64,000 bases of DNA from Pholis gunnellus (GCA_910591455.2 OU342804.1:10113133-10177132); one strand, 5' to 3'; shown: positions 44,201 through 52,021, numbered from the stretch's first letter. A program made the numbers and translations. The notes: generated by a model from the letters alone, not told the origin.

Positions 44201-46595
44201 ATGTTTGTGAAAACTGGCAGCGTGTTTTGATTTCCTCTCCAGCTGAAGTTTAAAATCCTGGAACTGGGAACCAGTGCATCAGTGGAGCTTCCCTCCTCCA
44301 GCCCCATGTTTTTACATGAAGAGAGGCCTGTCAGACATGTAAGTCAACACAGACTAATGCTGTAAACTGCCTCTGTCCCAGATTTGACCTGACTTAAATC
44401 TGAGCTCATAATGGCACCATAATTCGATAATTCAGACTCTGTGATCGTTAACATATCCAAAGTGTGAATACAGGGAGTTGTGCTTCAGGAGATCATGGAC
44501 TGAAACTATTAAAATGAGACCTGTAACACTAACAACAACATATTCTGCTGCAGTGACTACTTTATCAAATATATCAGTGGAGTTTGGCTCTGCATAACTG
44601 AAGCAGTGAAGAATCAGACAGTAAAGGTTGGTATTGGAGAGCACACGTGCAGTGTGGTGCTTAGGGACCGAAAGGACCAGCGGCACAACATGTAACGGTC
44701 TGGACTCATACACTAAACTTTGCTGCCATCTATTGGCCAGTATAAACTGTCATACATGATCTCTCTATAATGCTTGTATAAGCATAATACACTGATTCCT
44801 TTGAGCTGATCTAAGCTCTAAATGTATTATTGATGTTAAAAGGGGAGTGGATTTAGTGTCAAACCTGGTTCTGACATTTAATATGTTAAGAAAGAAAGTT
44901 TTCCGTACTGTTTCAATCACCTTTCTGAAATATTGCCATTGTTTCATGTTGAATAAATATCCCATGTTCAGCCTGTGAGTGTCCATGTGCAGGATAATAC
45001 ATAAATAATAAAAAACTACAGTAACAAAGATGTAAACTTATAATTCAGTATATTCATCATCGTCTCTGCATTATTATTGCCTGTGAATGTCACAGCTGTT
45101 TCATCTTCAGTGACTGTAACCATTGCAGATGATCATACAGTTACACTGGGGTACTCATACCTACCTTATGTACAGTATTTTTTGTATAAAATTAACAAAT
45201 AAACTCTGCATTATAACGCTATACAATACATGACTGAGTTCAGTGTGTTTCTCAAAAAAGATATAGATCTAATGATTAAACTATGGTCTCGCCCACAGAT
45301 AATATTGGAGATCAGGAAGGAGGGCGATTACAGAATCCCGAACTGGATTATCATCGGTAGCACGCTGGGAGGACTCTTATTGTTAGCCCTGCTCAGTCTC
45401 GCTCTATGGAAGGTAAGTCGTCACATAACGCACAGTTATTAGAGAGCGATTACATTAAGACCTACTGTATAGTAGTTGAGATTGCCAGTGAACAAGTGTG
45501 CCTCAGAGCTGTTGTTTTTTCAATTACTCAAATTAATTTTGCTCTCCTGAAGTTATTAAAACCTAGACCATAGTCACAGTGTAGGGTTATGCTGTCACCC
45601 TGTGGTAGAGAATGACATGACGGCTGTATTGAAATATAGAAAGGTCAAATCTGGTGATGGTGATATTATAAAGAGGCTGTCACAAAATGTCAGTATTAAA
45701 CAGTGTTTGAATAGCTTAGGATAGTTATATTTTTGTATTTAAAAGAAGGTTTGGCTGCAACAGAATGTCTAGAGTAAAAATACAATCAAGTGAACAGTTA
45801 AACTGTGTGAGTTCCCTACATGTGCATGTTTTTCTACTTTGAGAAATAATGGTACAGCTATACTGTAGGCTATGTAGAACCTTATTTTGAAGGACGAGGT
45901 CAAACAATCAACAAAGGCAGCTTTACATTCTTGGTCAACACAGGAGCCATTGACTGAAACACACAATCTAACTCTGGGTGACCAAAGATCATTGGCCTGA
46001 AGATCTAACCCTCCTAACACATACAAGTCACATATATTAATTCAAATATCAAGTCATCTTCCCTTTTAAGATAAAGCAAGGATGTGTTTTTTTACCGTGT
46101 ATCGTCTTTCAAGTGTCTCAATGTGCTTTATATATAATACATTTATTGTTGTTGTTGTTGTTGTTAAATACATAAACGTGAAAAGTGCTTTACATAAGGC
46201 AAACAAATGCATCAACAACATTGAACAAACTGAAAGGCTCACTCATGGTAAACCCACACACGGGACTTCACTTATTCTTTGCTGATTTCATCTCATCACA
46301 TGGAATGTTTGTCGTCACATGAACCAAGTGTGAAACACTGGTCGGGTAATAACACCTTAACCAGTTCCATTCACTGAGCGAAGGTTGTAAGATGCAGTTG
46401 AACGCTCAAGAAGAAAAGCTGCTAAATGGACCTGAAATCCAGATGATTTCATCACACGCACTGAGACCACGCTGAACAATGAACTAGCCGTAAACCTCTT
46501 GTCTAACTTCTCGATAGATCGGCTTCTTCCGGAGGCAGAAGCGGAGAGACGAGGACGAGCAGGAGGCGAACGGGAAAGTGCCCGAAGAACGGTAA
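1176..46595 (+). CDS. itga11: Integrin alpha-11, complete 30-exon gene
   Basis: Alpha subunit of the collagen-binding integrin alpha11-beta1, a type I plasma-membrane receptor on mesenchymal cells. Thirty exons with GT-AG borders join in phase to 1192 residues (human ITGA11 has 1188). Order in the protein: signal peptide (about 1-21); beta-propeller from FNIDTKNPR; inserted I domain (about 163-355) with the MIDAS metal site D174-G-S176-N-S178, T244 and D275; FG-GAP repeats with Ca-binding loops DIDGDGITD, DLNGDGFND and DMNNDGLVD; thigh and calf domains; one membrane span (about 1145-1166); short tail starting GFFRR. Residues such as NVSERKDKMRLG and VLGYYNRRGINPE fit alpha-11 better than alpha-10. 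Whether it is the teleost a or b copy cannot be told. The 30-exon count and the phases are my manual reconstruction. Confidence 0.96.
3414..4437. mobile_element. Non-autonomous hAT transposon, 1024 bp
   Basis: Flanked by an exact 8-bp target-site duplication TTCACATT (3406-3413 and 4438-4445). Terminal inverted repeats begin CAGGAACGTGGGGTCAGG and, on the other strand, CAGTGACGTGCGGTGAGG (14 of 18 bases match). Both ends carry GAGGCA/TGCCTC subterminal motifs, which recur at 3655-3690. No transposase reading frame is seen. Eight-bp duplication and CAG ends indicate the hAT superfamily. It lies in itga11 intron 1. Confidence 0.88.
6763..6811. repeat. Imperfect inverted repeat (hairpin) in intron 1
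   Basis: Left arm ACACTACGTAGACAC then TTTTAATC; right arm GATTAAAA then GTAGTGTCTGTAGTGT. About 23-bp stem with a small bulge and a 2-base loop. Confidence 0.7.
10543..10657 (+). CDS. itga11: itga11 exon 2: N terminus of mature protein
   Basis: Reads GFHDCFNIDTKNPRIIKG and then the conserved FGYTVQQH. The mature chain probably starts at FNIDTK, as in human alpha-11 (FNMDTR). Acceptor TTTCAAG, donor GTAAGA, phase 1 in and phase 2 out. Flanking introns are about 9.3 and 9.7 kb, the longest in the gene. Confidence 0.95.
11231..11270. repeat. (TG)20 microsatellite
   Basis: Forty bases of near-perfect TG repeat in itga11 intron 2. Confidence 0.95.
15839..16372. repeat. Teleost interspersed repeat in itga11 intron 2
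   Basis: Contains GTTAGCATGCAAATG, GTCAGGTGACCACCGAAGTC and TCAGGAGGAAAGTGATGGAC, ending in GCGTGGCTAAAAA. I recognise these strings as parts of a dispersed fish repeat. Family name and exact borders not determined. Confidence 0.6.
19973..19999. repeat. Perfect 11-bp hairpin
   Basis: GCCAGTCAGAT, loop ATAGG, then ATCTGACTGGC. An 18-base palindrome (TAGCATGCTAGCATGCTA, 19932-19949) lies 23 bases before it. Confidence 0.75.
20321..20433 (+). CDS. itga11: itga11 exon 3: first propeller blade
   Basis: Encodes WLLVGAPYEMNGPYQTGDIYKC, the FG-GAP VGAP signature, and ends at KLNLG. Acceptor TTTGCAG, donor GTATAG; phase 2 in, phase 1 out. Confidence 0.95.
20913..21004 (+). CDS. itga11: itga11 exon 4
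   Basis: Encodes RISLTNVSERKDKMRLGMTL and NPKDNSFV, strongly alpha-11-like propeller sequence. Acceptor CCTCAAG, donor GTTAGT; phase 1 in, phase 0 out. Confidence 0.96.
21275..21389 (+). CDS. itga11: itga11 exon 5
   Basis: Encodes ACGPLWSYECGSSYYSTGIC, the cysteine-bearing propeller strand before the I domain. The exon ends inside an Arg codon (CAG A, donor GTAAGA), which restores FQRCETYMD across the junction. Phase 0 in, phase 1 out. Confidence 0.96.
21506..21633 (+). CDS. itga11: itga11 exon 6: I domain with MIDAS DxSxS
   Basis: Begins the I domain: CETYMDIVIVLDGSNSIYPW. D174, S176 and S178 are the first three metal-coordinating MIDAS residues that bind collagen through a divalent cation. 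Phase 1 in, phase 0 out. Confidence 0.97.
21905..22053 (+). CDS. itga11: itga11 exon 7: I domain with MIDAS Thr
   Basis: Encodes VGVVQYGEKVVHEFKLSDY and RGGEETNTALGI. T244 is the MIDAS threonine by spacing from DGSNS (66 residues, as in alpha-2). Donor GTACAG; phase 0 in, phase 2 out. Confidence 0.97.
22144..22288 (+). CDS. itga11: itga11 exon 8: I domain with MIDAS Asp
   Basis: Encodes GAKKVMIVITDGESHD; D275 is the distal MIDAS aspartate. Acceptor CTCACAG, donor GTGAGT; phase 2 in, phase 0 out. Confidence 0.97.
22693..22858 (+). CDS. itga11: itga11 exon 9: end of I domain
   Basis: Encodes VLGYYNRRGINPEAFLSEIK and continues to RIFSLEG, almost identical to human alpha-11 and including the C-terminal I-domain helix. 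The donor GAAG/GTTTTG is weak, but the phase-1 end joins exactly to exon 10. Confidence 0.96.
23599..23669 (+). CDS. itga11: itga11 exon 10 (short)
   Basis: A 71-bp exon encoding GTSKNGTAFGLQMSQAGFSA and HHVE, matching the alpha-11 linker back into the propeller. Acceptor TACACAG, donor GTGAGT; phase 1 in, phase 0 out. Confidence 0.94.
23670..26450 (+). other. itga11: itga11 intron 10
   Basis: 2.8 kb. A C-rich tract (23797-23808) lies near its start; nothing else recognised. Confidence 0.8.
26451..26595 (+). CDS. itga11: itga11 exon 11
   Basis: Encodes DGILVGAVGAYDWNGAVLKE and EFPEELKNHGAYLG, a propeller blade. Acceptor CCGTACAG, donor GTGAGT; phase 0 in, phase 1 out. Confidence 0.97.
27473..27621 (+). 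CDS. itga11: itga11 exon 12: FG-GAP blade
   Basis: Encodes YTVTSVVSARNGRLLVAGAP and RFNHTGKVIIF, with an NHT glycosylation sequon shared with human. Donor GTAGTG is suboptimal. Phase 1 in, phase 0 out. Confidence 0.96.
29007..29150 (+). CDS. itga11: itga11 exon 13: Ca-binding FG-GAP
   Basis: Encodes IGSYYGSEIAPLDIDGDGIT and LLVAAPMFF. DIDGDGITD is a DxDxDGxxD calcium loop. Acceptor TTTCAG, donor GTGGGT; phase 0 at both ends. Confidence 0.96.
29151..32439 (+). other. itga11: itga11 intron 13
   Basis: 3.3 kb between two calcium-loop exons. Contains the probable LINE tail at 31497-31617; otherwise nothing recognised. Confidence 0.8.
31497..31617. repeat. Probable LINE 3' tail fragment
   Basis: Ends AAATAAAGCTGATTCTGATA after AATGCCTTGTAACAGCACGC, which resembles the 3' end of fish L2-type LINEs. 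No coding part is present. In itga11 intron 13. Confidence 0.4.
32440..32643 (+). CDS. itga11: itga11 exon 14: Ca-binding FG-GAP
   Basis: Encodes NRFILEGSLE, then NARFGSSLAPVPDLNGDGFN and VVGAPLEDDHKGAIYVF. Contains calcium loop DLNGDGFND. Acceptor CCTTCAG, donor GTAGGA; phase 0 at both ends. Confidence 0.97.
33141..33345. repeat. Teleost interspersed repeat in itga11 intron 14
   Basis: Starts ATTCAATTCATTTTATTTTG and includes CCTCAGAGGGCTTTACGATC and GGACAGAAGTGCAATAGATG, wording I recognise from a very common repeat of spiny-rayed fish. It may extend further right. Confidence 0.65.
33928..34058 (+). CDS. itga11: itga11 exon 15: last Ca-binding blade
   Basis: Encodes RIAAADLAPGLLYFGRSIHG and calcium loop DMNNDGLVD, ending AAVLLW. 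Acceptor TTCTCAG, donor GTTAGT; phase 0 in, phase 2 out. Confidence 0.96.
34271..34437 (+). CDS. itga11: itga11 exon 16: thigh domain start
   Basis: Encodes SQSVVRIYTTVRFEPSKVNI and the disulfide pair in DCQRGGKDVTC. Acceptor CTCGCAG, donor GTAAGC; phase 2 in, phase 1 out. Confidence 0.96.
35984..36123 (+). CDS. itga11: itga11 exon 17
   Basis: Encodes GIKYNVSIAERRFNPRAILD and ends ETCEHIYFHVM, matching human GIRYNATMDERRYTPRA. Phase 1 in, phase 0 out. Confidence 0.95.
36676..36786 (+). CDS. itga11: itga11 exon 18
   Basis: Encodes ETTDYARPIVFAAQVGLQDP and GPVLDDSWPTVVRTE. Acceptor ATATTAG is pyrimidine-poor; donor GTGAGA; phase 0 at both ends. Confidence 0.95.
36935..37020 (+). CDS. itga11: itga11 exon 19
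   Basis: Encodes LPFWNGCDEDDRCIPDLALQ, a highly conserved integrin-alpha signature, and ends within an Asn codon (AA, donor GTAGGT). Phase 0 in, phase 2 out. Confidence 0.95.
37122..37332 (+). CDS. itga11: itga11 exon 20
   Basis: Starts QFCAQPVQSRGAFCRHL, the region where human alpha-11 carries its family-specific insert, then VVDVRLENKGENAYNARLNI. Acceptor CTTTCAG; donor GTGCAT is weak but the phase fits. Phase 2 in, phase 0 out. Confidence 0.94.
37484..37532. repeat. GATA repeat plus TTTAATCCCGCAATGGGAA remnant
   Basis: ATCGATAGATAGATAGAT followed by TTTAATCCCGCAATGGGAA, the usual simple-repeat tail of a dispersed fish retroelement. A similar remnant (ACTTTATTAATCCCTGCAA) is at 17570-17590. 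Confidence 0.4.
37900..38079. repeat. AT-rich repeat ending AGTGTTACC
   Basis: Repeated ATTATAA / CATTATAA motifs and a terminal GAAAGTGTTACC, the inverse of the GGTAACACTTT end of a common fish DNA element. The left border is unclear. The same end motif is alone at 29291-29302. Confidence 0.4.
38108..38206 (+). CDS. itga11: itga11 exon 21
   Basis: Encodes DNSDIKIECFVEDKLRNEKI and CNVSAPFMRAKTQ, containing a conserved calf-domain cysteine pair and an NVS sequon. Phase 0 at both ends. Confidence 0.95.
39329..39430. repeat. Short interspersed repeat fragment
   Basis: AGGCAAGGCAAGGCAATCAC, then AACAACAAGGCAATTCAAAG and GTGCTTCACATCAAACC, a known type of dispersed teleost sequence. It lies in itga11 intron 21. 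A weaker relative (GTGCTTTACATAAGGC) is near 46110-46240. Confidence 0.55.
40919..40944. repeat. (GT)13 microsatellite
   Basis: Perfect GT repeat in itga11 intron 21. Confidence 0.9.
41090..41487. mobile_element. Non-autonomous hAT element, 398 bp
   Basis: Exact 8-bp target-site duplication AAAATAGG (41082-41089 and 41488-41495). Ends are CGGTGGTGGAA and, inverted, CAGTGGTGGAA. The inside has AGTAAAAGTAC and related motifs typical of an abundant teleost short element. It lies in itga11 intron 21. Confidence 0.88.
41684..41749. repeat. TCTCC pentanucleotide repeat
   Basis: About 13 copies of TCTCC, one strand all pyrimidine, in itga11 intron 21, 200 bases after the hAT element. Confidence 0.95.
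42205..42281 (+). CDS. itga11: itga11 exon 22
   Basis: Encodes VSFRLEFEFSRTVFLKHVRV and ILEAR, matching human VAFRLDFEFSKSIFLHH. Follows the 4-kb intron that contains a hAT insertion. Phase 0 in, phase 2 out (donor GTGTGA). Confidence 0.95.
42480..42563 (+). CDS. itga11: itga11 exon 23
   Basis: Encodes DGEDMSTADNFNDIYYSLKY and EGDLLFT; human has LKYEADVLFTR. Acceptor CGACAG, donor GTTTGT (weak); phase 2 at both ends. Confidence 0.93.
42789..42879 (+). CDS. itga11: itga11 exon 24
   Basis: Encodes DSNPTRYDIKSELSLEEPGV and IGPPFNFTFQ. The IGPPF motif is shared with human alpha-11. Acceptor TTCAAAG, donor GTGAGA; phase 2 in, phase 0 out. Confidence 0.94.
42981..43094 (+). CDS. itga11: itga11 exon 25
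   Basis: Encodes IQNLGYFPVKDLQLNIEIPE and LLQISDFNIDQ (human IQNLGLFPIHG...LRDFLTDE). Phase 0 at both ends, donor GTGAGT. Confidence 0.95.
43767..43850 (+). CDS. itga11: itga11 exon 26 (divergent)
   Basis: Encodes RDGSRCLPPQHVAQSRASPE and DLSRFSRL. Little sequence identity to human here, but the position, phases, conserved cysteine and PED(L) stretch fit the variable calf-2 loop. Acceptor CCTCAG, donor GTAAAG. Confidence 0.88.
43942..44052 (+). CDS. itga11: itga11 exon 27
   Basis: Encodes NRSNTLTLPIQCTVNVASYR and ITGALRIDTLHA, with an NRS sequon. Phase 0 at both ends; donor GTGAGT. Confidence 0.94.
44243..44338 (+). CDS. itga11: itga11 exon 28
   Basis: Encodes LKFKILELGTSASVELPSSS and PMFLHEERPVRH, the membrane-proximal calf strand. 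Acceptor CTCCAG, donor GTAAGT; phase 0 at both ends. Confidence 0.94.
45299..45412 (+). CDS. itga11: itga11 exon 29: transmembrane segment
   Basis: Encodes IILEIRKEGDYRIPN and then the membrane span WIIIGSTLGGLLLLALLSLA, ending LWK. Very close to human (VPIWIIVGSTLGGLLLLALL). Acceptor CCACAG, donor GTAAGT. Confidence 0.97.
46518..46595 (+). CDS. itga11: itga11 exon 30: cytoplasmic tail and stop
   Basis: Encodes IGFFRRQKRRDEDEQEANGK and VPEER, then TAA. The GFFRR motif is the integrin membrane-proximal GFFKR clasp. The acidic middle part differs from the human tail. Acceptor GATAG, phase 0. Confidence 0.95.
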   Translation: MGFFRRQKRRDEDEQEANGKVPEER

Positions 46596-46607
46596 CGCAG
46601 GCTGAGG

Positions 46608-46634
46608 CCCCCCCCCCCCCCCCCCCCCCCCCCC
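46608..46634. repeat. Homopolymer of 27 C
   Basis: Uninterrupted run of 27 cytosines in the itga11 3' UTR, 13 bases after the TAA. On the other strand it is a 27-G run able to form quadruplexes. Its true length is uncertain because such runs are hard to sequence. Confidence 0.95.
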
Positions 46635-47668
46635 AGCAGACACCTTTTTCCACAGGGGATCCGACACTCAGGGACCAACCCACCTCCCCCTGCTCCCCAA
46701 CACCACAGTGGCACCGCATAGACAGCTCCGCATGGCCGCTGAAGCAAGGCTTATTCAGTGCACTGGATCTGTCCCACGCCACGACCCCTGACCCCCCCAG
46801 AGTCAGCACTGTCACACTCACTTAGCGTTCCTGCACTGTTGCGACATTAGGGCCTTCTTCGTCTGTGTATTCCCAGAATTTCAGACCAGAATTTGCCCTT
46901 GAGGCATGCGTTAGCCAATCACTCTTCTGTCTCTTCCTGATGTGTATTTATTTAACTCTTATGGTCAATTTTGAAACACGTGAAAAACCTCAAGGGTGAG
47001 TTGCCACCCAAAAAGCTACCACAAATGTAAAGTTACTATACTGTATATTGAATTCGACGTTTAAAAGATTTTATCTGCAACATGTTCAGCTCCCTTGCAA
47101 TAATAATTTATGAGAAAGCAAAACTGAACTAAAGTTGCCAGAGTGCAAAGAAGATTCATAATGTTTAACTTACAAAGACGTTTCTTGACCTTTTTCTACA
47201 GCGAAGAATCTTCTTAACCTGCATCTGCTCTTAAGAGTTCACTTCTTTTCTTTTACTATTTTCATCCTGGAAAACATTAAACATTTGATGCACTTTTGTA
47301 CAAAATTAACTTGAATTTTGTAAATAGTCAAGTACCTTTTTATACCCTTTCAAATATTATAATGGTTTATGGCATTACTTTATAAGTTAAGCAACAAGGC
47401 GTTGTGTCACTGACCCAGTTACAAGACGTTGCATGCCTTTTAACATGCACTGCATCAGCGCAAAAGGATGTGCAGAAAATACTGCAGGCAACATGGATTT
47501 CAACGAAGCAATTCTCATGAGGAACTGGAACTAAATCACAATCAGATGCCATAAAGATGAGTCCAGCAAATGCACATTGCTTACAGTATGTCAGCACCCT
47601 CCTGGTGATACCAACGAATGTCAGTTTGTCCTGTTTGACGAGGTGTGAAGAGCTGTAATAAGCCTACA

Positions 47669-47674
47669 AATAAA
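47669..47674 (+). terminator. itga11: Polyadenylation signal AATAAA for itga11
   Basis: Canonical hexamer followed within 30 bases by a G/T-rich stretch (TGTGTATATGTCTGAG), about 1.07 kb after the stop codon. First convincing plus-strand signal downstream of exon 30. Confidence 0.6.
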
Positions 47675-47695
47675 ACTGTGTATATGTCTGAGAAT

Positions 47696-50600
47696 GTCTT
47701 TTTAATGATACCTGAGGAGTTTCAACTGCACAAACGAAGCCTGGAGAACCACGAGTGTTGTTCACAAAAATCATGTCAATGAACAGAGAGAGGGGGATAC
47801 CCAGGGTTATATATATCTATAGAGAGAGAGAGAATTATTACAATTTCTCTAAAACTAACAAAAGTAAAATGCTTTTTCGGGTTTAAAAAAGAATGGTCTA
47901 AATCAAAGCAACAGAGGTGTCGAGTTTTTGGTTCTCTGTTTGGGTCAAGTTCCAGAAACACCGGTTTCTACATTTCTCGTAATGCAACCAATCAATTAGT
48001 TTGACCCTCTGCCTCTGGTCTTTGAAACTCATAAGTCCCCAGTTTTCCACGCTGGACTATAGTTTCCTGTGTAATGCTTCTCTAAAAGACGTTTGAGAAC
48101 GTTTTCTTTATCCACAACTCAGGGGCGGTGTTATAGCTTATGGACCTTATCCACTGTTTATTAAGCAAATAATCAAAGTGGATCATCATTATATATGTGG
48201 TAATAAATGTATAATAATAAATATATGTAATGTGGGTATATTTGAATATAACTACAGTAACCAAAACGTTTTTTATTGAAAACGTTTTTGAAGATTGACT
48301 CCTCCTGAATCTAAAATGTCAACAGCCTCAACAGAAGATGAGCATGCCAATTTTCAAGCTTGGGTGTACGATAGCTGAATAATATGTGGCTTAAAGCCAG
48401 TTTTTAGTAGAGAATTAAACTGACAGGTTTGCATCATGGGTCCTGTTGTTATTCAAGCATTTTTCCTCCGAGCACCACAAAGAACAATTTGCCTTCAAGC
48501 ACAACAGTGAGTGTGTCGCCAACTGCCGATCAAAGCTCATTTGAACCTACAAAATAATGAACGAACATATCGAGCTGCCGTGCGGTGAGGCTGATTAAAA
48601 CTGTCATTTGTGTTCAGGGATGCAGGTTTGATCCATTCAGTCGACACACGCTAACCATCTGCCGCTGACAGTGCTACGGTGAAAACATGATGATCCCTGA
48701 AGGAGGAAATAGATCGTTGTTGCGGCAAATGTAAGATTCAGCAAGAGGAGAAAAAAAAAGAACGCAGCCACACAAACAGAATTAAAGATGAGAAATACAT
48801 ACAAGTATACAAAACAAAGTCAAGTAATCTAAAAAACACTGAAGTTATGTAAACATGCAGAAGAATCTTCTTCCCTTCAATAATTGATATTCTAACACAG
48901 ACAACAACAGTAAAATTCAGACACTAACTGTATTATTTACATTTGAAATAGTTTATTAAATAATTTAAACGTCTCCACAGTGTTACACGCTAGAGGGGAA
49001 TATAGTTGAAACAATTTTCACCCAAATAACCTTCGATTTTGAATTTGTTTAATGAATGTTTTGTTTTTGAAAGTATAATAAATTACCCAAGGTCATTTTT
49101 TAACTACAATACTGCATTATATTAATAATATAAAATAATTAATAATACATTATATACTAAATATTCTGGGAAGCTTTCTTTGGGAAATCTGCAGTTTACT
49201 CTGTGGTTAGATTGAAGAGGTTGATATATTAATGGTGCTAACCCTTCACTAACCTACTATTTCTCCTGTGATGTTGTAAGAATAGTTTTGCTTAAGCAAC
49301 ACTCCTGTTAATATTCCAGCTTTTTATAGGCTGCATTAATGTGCACTAATGTGAGCTTGTTCCCATTTAAATGTTTTTCTTTTGATGCTAAGCTGCGGTT
49401 TCTTTTACCAAAGACTGGTGATTACTTTTATTCTCATTCAACTGTTGCTCAGATGGATCTGTGTCTCTTTTCTTGTCTGGTTGAACCATTTGTACAGCAT
49501 TTTGTTCTCCATGAACAAAACATGATTTTTACAAACCCTTCGGACAAAATAACATTATTCCTAAAGAGGACTTTCTACAACCTTAAAGCATGAAACATAT
49601 TTCAAAGAAATTGAGTATCCTCTCAGCCATCTGTAACAAATCAAGCCTTTTTGGCAGTCAACCACACGTAGTATGGATTAATTTCTGTGCTTTGTTAACT
49701 CATAAATGTTGCTTATGACATCTGCATAGCAGTAAATGTGGTGAATGTCAGTAATAAATCACACCCAAATACTGTTACTGAAAACAGAGCGAGGAGATTT
49801 CTTGCTCAGTGCCCAAGCAAAATGAAACCTTGGGGAAATAAGCAAATAAACATTACAGGATACAAAACCTGCTGTGAACTGATTGATAGAAATTGACAAC
49901 ATGATTGCTCGCTCATTGGCTTGAACAATTTGCTGAAGTATAATTGGAAAAAGTACAATAATGAAAATGTGTGTGTGTGCACTCTTTAATACACCAGAGG
50001 TCTACTTGTTGTCACATGTCACGGGTGTTTTATTTTGTCATTCCAATGACTTCTTAAACCATTATGCTCCAAATGACTTCAGGTCATTGTTTCTCTTTTA
50101 AGTTGTGCTTTTTAAATAATCTTTTGAAATACCAATGTATTGGGGTCCTGGGGGTCAAAAGCACTCAATTCCAGCCGATATAGTTATAATAGATCAAATA
50201 GAATAGTTAAATACATGTTTGCAATGGGTCCTAATTTAAAGTATCACACATTATCAGGAGGTAGGGGTGCTCTGTCAGTCATTCTGAAGGAGACAGAGAC
50301 AGATTTCCTCATGTGCTCTGTCTGGTTTTATTTTACACAGTATGCAAATTAGGTGGCTGTAGTGGCTAGCACTGTTCCCTCACAGCAAGAGGGATCGGGG
50401 TTCGGCTCCCGGGCCGGACGGCCCCTTTGTTCGATCCCACAGTCCGTGGGTGTGAATGTGAATGTGTGAATGTCTCTATGTGTAATCCCTGCGGTAGTCT
50501 GGTGACCTGTCCAGGGTGTACCCGCCCTGCCTTCGCCCAATGTTGGCCCAAACTCTCCTGAAATTATTATTATTTTTTACTTCAGATGACAGTAATTACA

Positions 50601-52021
50601 AAACCAACAATGTTTGAAGAAGTAAATTAGCATTTAGCTCTATGATAGTTGTTTCTTACAGTAGTTTATTCTTGTCGGAATCGTATGGGAAATAGGATGA
50701 GGATAAAACTATTGCAATGTTGATACGACACATCCTCCTGCCAAAGCTAGCAGGCTTCCCTACAATGATAACTAAAGTATTTACACTTCACAGCTGAAAT
50801 CAGAAAAAAACTAATAGTGAACTGCCACGAAAAGTTATACTGGTCTTTAGACGTACTCGAGCAACTTAAAAGCGCTAAACCTATATCTTTCAATATTAAT
50901 GTTAGACCTTTATCAACACTTTTATACTTATGATTTTTCATGAATAAGTCAAACTGAATATTTATAAAGTGTACCAGTAAAAATGTGATTGGACCTTTGA
51001 GGCATCAGAACACTGAATTATGAATGAAGGTGGAACTTTGGATTTGATTTAAATCCACACCACCTCTTGTATATACTCTCAGGTAAATTGTTGCATTATA
51101 TACAGAACATATTGATTTATTTCTGCTTAGAGTGTATCTCTATTATAAAAGTGCTCCTGGTATTAAGCCAAAAAAACCCAAGTAATCAGTACTCAGCACC
51201 TTCCTCCTTTGTTTCTGAGCTTTCTTCCTTTTTGATCATCGTTAAAGGCCTTTTGGGTTTTTTTTCCTTCAGATCCAGGAGGCATCTGGATTTCAGGTAG
51301 AGGAACAATATGGGACTGATACTTATTCCAAACACTTGGTGCTTGAGGGAAAAGTCTGCCTTTTGGACACTATGTGATCATCACTGCACACACCGTCCCT
51401 GCAGCATCATGGATAGGCCACACAAAACAAAGAGGCCTCAGGGCACAAAGAGGAGAAAAGTATGACAGGGACAGATTTTAGTACACAAACCTGTCAGCAA
51501 CCAGGAGACTCCCTCAGCTTCGGGCTCTCCAACATCGAGTTTACTCAATCACCTGAAGAGGACCTGCTCCGATGCCCAATCTGACCTCTCTGCAGCCATC
51601 ATCAACCTCTCCCCTGGGCTCACCTGACACAGCCTCTGTCTTGGACTATAGACCTAGTACTGCAAAATAATTCAGGTGCTTGGAGCTGCAGTATTTTATT
51701 GTCTTATCTGAGTGCTTCTGCATAGTAGGTGTGCCTGTCTCCCACTTTATCTGTACACTGCTCAAAAGTCAAACTCAACAAAGCACACATGACATTTCTT
51801 AAAAACAAGAGGTTTTTTTTTTATTGTTGAAAGTCAAAGGAAAGACCTTTAGAAATGCAACATTCCACATGTGGCTGGTATTGTTTTTGTGAGTGTGTGT
51901 GTGTCGCTTGGTGTTTATAGCTCTGTCTCTATGTGGAAAAAAATGTTGTCACTGTGATATGTAGTCACAAGTTCGAGTCGGAGAATTAAAGACGCTCAGT
52001 GAAGCCACTTAGAAAAATCCA
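47696..52021. other. Intergenic, itga11 to rxfp3-like gene
   Basis: 4.3 kb AT-rich sequence between convergent genes. Only the tRNA-box-like repeat at 50350-50555 is recognised; no coding sequence supported. Confidence 0.75.
50350..50555. repeat. Degraded dispersed repeat with tRNA-like boxes
   Basis: GGCTAGCACTGTTCCCTCAC followed by GTTCGGCTCCCGG and TTCGATCCCACAG, then GTGACCTGTCCAGGGTGTAC. The first half resembles A and B boxes of a polymerase III promoter; the second half is the familiar tail of a fish repeat. Not a functional tRNA. Confidence 0.55.

Larger units (their letters stand above)
46596..47695 (+). other. itga11: itga11 3' UTR (inferred)
   Basis: About 1.1 kb from the stop codon to shortly past the first good AATAAA on this strand. 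It contains a 27-base C run starting 13 bases after the stop. The exact cleavage site is inferred; a further distal site cannot be excluded. Confidence 0.6.

Noticed and set aside
1176..46595. Assignment of the integrin as alpha-10, alpha-1 or alpha-2
   Set aside because: The I domain is shared by all four, but exons 4, 9, 11, 12, 24 and 29 match alpha-11 residue patterns much better than alpha-10, and linkage to adamts7 also fits ITGA11.
46357..46821. Minus-strand open frames across the C27 run (Gly-rich products)
   Set aside because: Created by the homopolymer and the opposite strand of itga11 exon 30.
50392..50450. Possible tRNA gene
   Set aside because: B-box-like strings are present but no cloverleaf can be formed; it is part of a dispersed repeat.
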